Below, piece after piece: positions 41,270 through 45,745 of a DNA stretch of 45,745 nucleotides; the first letter of the stretch is position 1; the number at the start of each line of letters is the position of its first letter. The DNA lies in assembly GCA_902774275.1 (NCBI GenBank), contig CACYHN010000008.1, positions 1 to 45,745 of the forward strand. Reading direction: 5' to 3'. The stretch is from an uncultured Bacteroidales bacterium. GTDB taxonomy: Bacteria; Bacteroidota; Bacteroidia; Bacteroidales; Bacteroidaceae. The translations under genes were made by a program, and so were the position numbers. Below the pieces are notes generated by a model, which saw only the letters and a list, made by a program, of their open reading frames with translations, was not told where the DNA came from and did no database searches.

Positions 41270-43198
41270 TCATTTCCTGATCAGAACGCAGGCTCCGCCA
41301 CCTGGAGCAAGATTCAGTTCCAATACAGATTTTTTATTGACTTTCTGCGGAGCCACAGTCTTGAGGGTCTCGCGGTTGGTGCGGTAGTGTGTATCCTCTG
41401 CATCGGTAGTTACCGTAGCTGTGTATTTGCCTTTGCCCAGAAAACTCAGCGGAACGCTCAGGGTACGCGCATCCTCATTAGTTGCGGCGCCAATAAGCCA
41501 ATCGCCATCCTTATTTTGGCGGGCCATCACTATGTACTCACCAATCTCGCCAGACAGAGTTATGCTCTCTTGCCAAGGCTGTTTCTCGGCGCTCAGAAAC
41601 TCCAGCAGTGAAGGATACTTCTGATAATACTCCGGTATATCAGGGATAACCGTAGCGCCCGACCATGTAATCATGGTACGTGCAATCTCACCTGTTACGG
41701 TGGATGGCACCTCCTGATTATTATCCTTACGGGTAGTGCGGCCCTGATGCAACTCCAGGAATCCGTTGTTCTGGTCAATCGGGCCTGCCACCATATTTAC
41801 AAAGGCCGATGTCACAAAAGTCTTGGGCTGGAAGATCTGACGGCCGTCCAGCTGAGCCTTGCAATACTCGCGCGTAACGGCGTTTGGATATGTGCGCATC
41901 TGCCCAAACGGATGCACCGGATAGTCATGATAATCAACCATAAGGTGATGCTTGGCACAAAGAGCCGTAATTTCCTGGGTCTTGCGGTTTTTCTCCTGAG
42001 CACTGCCGTTCATGAAGCCGTACTTTACACCACTTGCGCCCCACTCCTCATACTGGGCCAGAGTCTCCTCAATTGGATAGTTGGTGCCGGCCACATCATT
42101 CAGGTAGAGCCACACGCCAACACCCTTATCCTTACCATATTTAATAATACGCTGAACATCGCGCGCCTTGTCACCCTTGGTAGGATCTGAATCCTTCTCA
42201 AACTCGGGGCCATACCAGTTAGCATCCAGCACCAGCCCCTGGAATCCCTGCTCCGCGGCAAAGTCAATCATCTTGACCCATGATTCATAATTCATGCCAT
42301 AGTGATAACCCTCCCAGACTGCGCCGTCAATGCGCCAGTCCCACAGGTACACGCCGGGGCGCACCCAACTGAAATCACCCTCCGGCTCCAGATTAAGCAG
42401 CTCCAGCAGGTGTGAATCCACCAGATCACCGGGAGTCTTGCCAACCATCAGTACACGCCATGCACCTATGAATTCATCATCAACAGCAGGCGGCAGCACA
42501 CTCTTTTCAGGAATAATGCTCATTTTGGTTGAGCCGCTCTCCGAACGCAGCCTCATAGGCCATCCTTCGGCACTCAAATCAGCCTCGTGAAGAGCAAGGT
42601 ACAGGTCATCGGCCGCCTTGATGGTCATAACCGGAAGACGCTCACCACTGGCATCGGACAACTTCTCAGGACCTATATTATGGCGTTCACCATTATAGTA
42701 CCAAGCGGTATAATCACCCGCAAAAGAGAAATCAGTGTGCTCATATAGATCAGACACCTCATCCTTCATGGCTCTGACCGGCTTCATCCTGAATGCCACA
42801 CCGTCATTATATACACGCACTTCCATAGTGAATATACCTGCGGGCGATGATGCTGTAGAAATCTGAAATGTACGGGAGTTATAAACATCCTTAACCTCCG
42901 AACGCTTTCCCCACAGCGGTTTCCAAACAACCAATGTTGGTCCCGTCTCCTCCGATAAAGCCATAAGGGATGCAACATCACACGCATTGTCAGCACTATG
43001 CGTATAACCCACCTGAGACCAGTCAATAACATCCTTTCCTGCTATAGAAACCTTATATGTAAGTTTAAAAAGCGGAGAACTCTTAAGGCTGAAACAGATC
43101 TTCTTGTCAGGTGATTTCACCTCAAAAACATCAGACTGTGCACCTGCCTGGCAAAGGAATGAAACAGCAAACGCTGCAAGCAAAAACAGTTTTCTCAT
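41270..43198 (-). CDS. Glycoside hydrolase family 97 enzyme (alpha-glucosidase/alpha-galactosidase type)
   Basis: This 642-residue protein has a signal peptide (1-20, ending AGA). An N-terminal beta-sandwich (about 22-270: VFEVKSPDKKICFSL, YNDGVAFRMK), a TIM barrel (about 280-560) and a C-terminal beta domain form the GH97 plan. The barrel has GVYLWDWRIDGA, GLVLDANWYG, MVDYHDYPVHPFGQMRTYPN (D422 and D425) and NGFLEL. GH97 includes inverting glucosidases such as SusB and retaining galactosidases; the YHD here differs from the HE of SusB. A retaining mechanism is possible but not proved. It is a single gene. It acts in the periplasm on oligosaccharides. Confidence 0.9.
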   Translation of the reverse strand: MRKLFLLAAFAVSFLCQAGAQSDVFEVKSPDKKICFSLKSSPLFKLTYKVSIAGKDVIDWSQVGYTHSADNACDVASLMALSEETGPTLVVWKPLWGKRSEVKDVYNSRTFQISTASSPAGIFTMEVRVYNDGVAFRMKPVRAMKDEVSDLYEHTDFSFAGDYTAWYYNGERHNIGPEKLSDASGERLPVMTIKAADDLYLALHEADLSAEGWPMRLRSESGSTKMSIIPEKSVLPPAVDDEFIGAWRVLMVGKTPGDLVDSHLLELLNLEPEGDFSWVRPGVYLWDWRIDGAVWEGYHYGMNYESWVKMIDFAAEQGFQGLVLDANWYGPEFEKDSDPTKGDKARDVQRIIKYGKDKGVGVWLYLNDVAGTNYPIEETLAQYEEWGASGVKYGFMNGSAQEKNRKTQEITALCAKHHLMVDYHDYPVHPFGQMRTYPNAVTREYCKAQLDGRQIFQPKTFVTSAFVNMVAGPIDQNNGFLELHQGRTTRKDNNQEVPSTVTGEIARTMITWSGATVIPDIPEYYQKYPSLLEFLSAEKQPWQESITLSGEIGEYIVMARQNKDGDWLIGAATNEDARTLSVPLSFLGKGKYTATVTTDAEDTHYRTNRETLKTVAPQKVNKKSVLELNLAPGGGACVLIRK

Positions 43199-43220
43199 AA
43201 TTGGTGTCTTTAATCAGGTT

Positions 43221-43228
43221 CAAAGTTA
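43221..43228 (-). promoter_or_regulatory. -7 element for the GH97 gene
   Basis: Minus-strand TAACTTTG followed by AACC fits TAnnTTTG, about 22 nt before ATG 43198. It lies directly after the palindrome at 43233-43271, which covers the -33 position. Confidence 0.55.
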
Positions 43229-43232
43229 GAAA

Positions 43233-43271
43233 AAAATGTGGAATTGGGGACAGTCCCCAATTCCACATTTT
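43233..43271 (-). terminator. Perfect 39-nt palindrome, REP-like, acting as terminator of the TonB-receptor gene
   Basis: Arms of 19 nt (43233-43251 and 43253-43271) are perfectly complementary around a single central base; the core is GGGGACAGTCCCC. It begins 2 nt after the receptor stop and, in minus direction, runs into a T stretch (TTTTTTT), so it can terminate transcription. The core resembles the GGGGACGGTTC of the element at 34251-34537. Confidence 0.8.
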
Positions 43272-43273
43272 GC

Positions 43274-45580
43274 TCAAAAGCAGACTTTGTAGGAGAGGTT
43301 GGGCAGGGAGAATGTGAACGCACCCGGTTCAATCTGGCCGGTAAGTTCGTTGAACTCATGGCCGTAATAACTCAGGGTGCCGGTTGCATTGACATGCTTT
43401 ATGGACCACTCATGTGAGCAGTGCGGTCTGTTTATGCGGTACGATGCCGTGTAGTGAAGGATAAACATGGGGTCGTACTGGTTGCAGTATGCATCAGAAT
43501 CAATGTATCGAACGGTATGAGATGGATCAGCCAGAGTTGCATCAATATCCACGGCCGATGTCCTGTCGCCACCCTGATATGTTGCCTTGAGATTTAATGA
43601 CAACACTTTCCGGCCGCCGTCAAAAGACCACTCCTTACCGATGAGCCCGTTGATGATGAACCCGCGATCATAGCGGGTGCTGTGCCATACGCCGTCGCCG
43701 CCCATGTATCGGGACTTGAAGACTGATGAGCTTATCATGCCGTACCAGCCCTGATCCAGATAGCGTTCAAGTGTCACGTCAACACCGTAATTACGGCCAA
43801 GTCCTTTGTTTACAAGCGTCTTATCCAGGAAGAACTCCGTGCGGTTCAGGACGCTGTATGATGTACCCTCCTCAACCGGAACATCAAACAGATACTGGTA
43901 ATACGGCTCCACCCTAAGATGCAGGTTCTCAGACAGATTCCAGTTCCAGGAGAGCATAAAGTGATGCGCCTTGGTGAACCCCAACCTCTTGTTTACATAT
44001 CCGCCCCCGGTATTCACAAAATATACATCGGTCTTTTCAGCCCTGGAGTGCAAACCGTATCCCAGACTCAGACTCATGGACTCTAAAAGGTTCCAGGTAA
44101 GGCCGATACGCGGTTCAACCGTTCCGGCACCGTTCAGACTCATGTACTGCCCGTTCAGCCCCAGGTTTACCGTCCAGTCTCTTGATGGCCGCCAGGAGTT
44201 TGACACGAACGCCATCATCAGGCCGCTGTTACCCTGACCGTCATATACAGGCATAAGACTGGCTCCCATTGACTGCGCCATAGTCATATTCATATCGTAA
44301 AACATGTGAGTATATTGCGCCCCAAGCTGTGTAGTCACCTCGGGGTTCCACTTGCGGGTGTATGTGGTCTTGGCTATCAGATTGGTGTAATCATGCGTCA
44401 GGACCATATGCGGACTGGCCTGATCCTGCTCATCCAGCCAATCCTCGCCGTTGCTGTCACCAAACGCAGTCACCGCAATCACTGATTTGATCTGCCCGCT
44501 GGTGAGTCCCTGAGTGTAAGAGAGCCCCGCAGCCCCCATAAGCTGATTGGAGTAAGACTGCATGAAATCCTTGCGGTATTTGCGCTGGTCAACAGGTGTA
44601 TAAGAGTCAAACCGGTCAATGAATCCGGTGCCCCATAAAGCCACGTTTGCACGTTCCGTCACAGGCACGCTGACCTTGAAATTAAGGTCCTGATAATGCA
44701 GGTTCTGGTCCTGCATGTCAATCAGCCCCAGCTGGTCAATCAGCCCCGTCATGGAGTATCGGTAGTTGACAATGTATGATGCCCCGTTACCTCCTATAGG
44801 TCCTTCTGATGCCAAATCGATGCCCCCTACTCCCACCTGGAACGTGTGTTCACGGTTGCTGGCATTACCAGTCCTCATCTTCATGTCAAAAACGCCCGAT
44901 ACGGCATTGCTGTACTCAGCCGGAAAGGCCGATGACAGGAAATCAGAATTGCCTATCACCTGCGCGCTCAACGATGAGAATATTCCGCCGCCCAGCACGG
45001 AGATATCGGCATAATGGTTAGGATTGGGAATCTCCACATCCTCCAGACGCCACAGCAGCAGATGAGGTGCGTTGCCGTGGATAGAGATTCCGTTGTTGCT
45101 TCCGCCCGATGCCACACCGGCAAAAGAGGTGGCCAGACGTGCCGGGTCATCAAAACCGCCCGCATATCGGGCCGCCTCATCAACTGAGAACATACGGCCT
45201 CCAACTGCCACCATCCTGTTTATCGTAGCCTCCTTATAAATAACGGGGCGGATATCCACCGCATCCAGCATCTCGGCTGACTCTCTGAGTTCAACATCCA
45301 GCACCGTCTCGCGGGCGCTCACAACCGTAACCTCCTTAAATATGGCTGATTCATAACCCAGGCTGCTAACCTGAACCGTGTGTCGGCCCAAGTCGGCATT
45401 GTTAATTATGAATTGACCGTTTGCATCGGCCGCACAACCCTTATCCTCACCTGTTAACAGGACAGTTGCAAAAGGAATGGGTTGGGTTGTTACGGCATCC
45501 CTGATTGTGCCACGGATGATCTGTGCCTGAATTGCTGTGCTTATTATTGACAGCGCGATTAATGTGATTTGCTTTTTCAT
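43274..45580 (-). CDS. TonB-dependent outer-membrane receptor with N-terminal carboxypeptidase-like domain
   Basis: The start is ATG 45580 (MKKQITLIALSIISTAIQAQ); an in-frame ATG at 45628 lies upstream of the promoter. The 768-residue protein has a CarboxypepD_reg-like domain (about 21-100: IIRGTIRDAVTTQPIPFATV, DANGQFIINNADLGRHTVQV). A plug follows (about 110-235: DEAARYAGGFDDPARLATSF, SAFPAEYSNAVSGVFDMKM), then a long barrel with strand motifs to the C-terminal YKVCF. It would take up an unknown ligand energised by TonB. No SusD gene is next to it, so it is not a classic glycan-uptake pair. The GH97 gene follows but has its own promoter. Confidence 0.9.
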   Translation of the reverse strand: MKKQITLIALSIISTAIQAQIIRGTIRDAVTTQPIPFATVLLTGEDKGCAADANGQFIINNADLGRHTVQVSSLGYESAIFKEVTVVSARETVLDVELRESAEMLDAVDIRPVIYKEATINRMVAVGGRMFSVDEAARYAGGFDDPARLATSFAGVASGGSNNGISIHGNAPHLLLWRLEDVEIPNPNHYADISVLGGGIFSSLSAQVIGNSDFLSSAFPAEYSNAVSGVFDMKMRTGNASNREHTFQVGVGGIDLASEGPIGGNGASYIVNYRYSMTGLIDQLGLIDMQDQNLHYQDLNFKVSVPVTERANVALWGTGFIDRFDSYTPVDQRKYRKDFMQSYSNQLMGAAGLSYTQGLTSGQIKSVIAVTAFGDSNGEDWLDEQDQASPHMVLTHDYTNLIAKTTYTRKWNPEVTTQLGAQYTHMFYDMNMTMAQSMGASLMPVYDGQGNSGLMMAFVSNSWRPSRDWTVNLGLNGQYMSLNGAGTVEPRIGLTWNLLESMSLSLGYGLHSRAEKTDVYFVNTGGGYVNKRLGFTKAHHFMLSWNWNLSENLHLRVEPYYQYLFDVPVEEGTSYSVLNRTEFFLDKTLVNKGLGRNYGVDVTLERYLDQGWYGMISSSVFKSRYMGGDGVWHSTRYDRGFIINGLIGKEWSFDGGRKVLSLNLKATYQGGDRTSAVDIDATLADPSHTVRYIDSDAYCNQYDPMFILHYTASYRINRPHCSHEWSIKHVNATGTLSYYGHEFNELTGQIEPGAFTFSLPNLSYKVCF

Positions 45581-45599
45581 TGTTCTAAAAATTTTGCCG

Positions 45600-45607
45600 C
45601 AAAAGTA
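45600..45607 (-). promoter_or_regulatory. -7 element for the TonB-receptor gene
   Basis: Minus-strand TACTTTTG then CGG fits TAnnTTTG, about 20 nt before ATG 45580; this also sets the start downstream of 45628. Confidence 0.6.
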
Positions 45608-45666
45608 TGGTGGCACGCAGTTCTGCACAAGAAAGCAAAGTTTACAAACGGATTTGTTTTTGCTAT

Positions 45667-45698
45667 TTTGCGTAGCATTCCAATTGTTTGTACTTTTG
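45667..45698 (+). promoter_or_regulatory. Strong promoter reading out of the window to the right
   Basis: TTTG (45667-45670) and TACTTTTG (45691-45698) are spaced by 20 nt, a near-ideal Bacteroidetes promoter. ATG 45720 opens only a 6-codon reading frame ending in TGA; ATG 45740 or a later codon may begin the divergent gene, which is outside the window. Confidence 0.7.
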
Positions 45699-45745
45699 CC
45701 ACTAAGAGTAGCATTTTAAATGGAGCATGTAAAGCAGTGATGCTT

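Overview
The window is typical chromosomal DNA of a Bacteroidales bacterium, most plausibly a gut or oral Prevotellaceae member. The grounds are repeated promoters of the Bacteroidetes type (TAnnTTTG at -7, sometimes TTTG near -33), many secreted proteins and lipoproteins, glycan-degrading enzymes (PL9, GH43, GH3, GH97), a TonB-dependent receptor with a carboxypeptidase-like N-terminal domain, a C10 cysteine protease beside a fimbrillin-like lipoprotein, and a Prevotella-style C-terminal NLQGQR tail. The genus is an inference from these traits. No rRNA, tRNA, CRISPR array, insertion sequence or prophage was recognised.

Left part (1-13084): a two-gene minus-strand operon for a beta-helix surface protein (cut by the window edge) and a small exported protein; a hairpin-dense spacer; a DUF486 membrane protein; a plus-strand housekeeping group (TPR/PD40 protein, nucleoside phosphorylase, mnmE); then three minus-strand export genes: a PL9 pectate lyase, a large orphan lipoprotein and a GH43 glycosidase.

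Centre (13357-26532): the most interesting unit is a tight five-gene plus-strand operon at 13357-21209: HEAT-repeat membrane protein, processive-type family 2 glycosyltransferase, TPR protein with an outer-membrane barrel, DUF4838 glycosidase-like protein and DUF1573 lipoprotein. The architecture resembles synthase-dependent exopolysaccharide systems (PgaC/PgaA, YaiP/YaiO) with unusual accessory parts. It is followed by an unknown lipoprotein, guaA, a membrane-bound LytTR regulator divergent from guaA across a symmetric promoter region, and a nucleoside-type MFS transporter.

Right part (26682-45745): a plus-strand run of seven closely packed genes: DUF3575 outer-membrane protein, two paralogous POTRA-less Omp85-type barrels, a COG0523 GTPase with a long His/Asp tract, a Fur/Zur-type regulator with a His tail, a QueH::5-formyl-THF cyclo-ligase fusion, and an EFR1-type flavodoxin/ferredoxin protein. 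The GTPase-regulator pair suggests metal, probably zinc, homeostasis. A composite palindromic element (34251-34537) separates this run from a convergent GH3 enzyme. Next come a three-gene minus-strand operon ending in a C10 protease, a GH97 enzyme and a TonB-dependent receptor without a SusD partner. A promoter at the right edge fires out of the window.

All functions come from motif recognition by eye; no database search was run.
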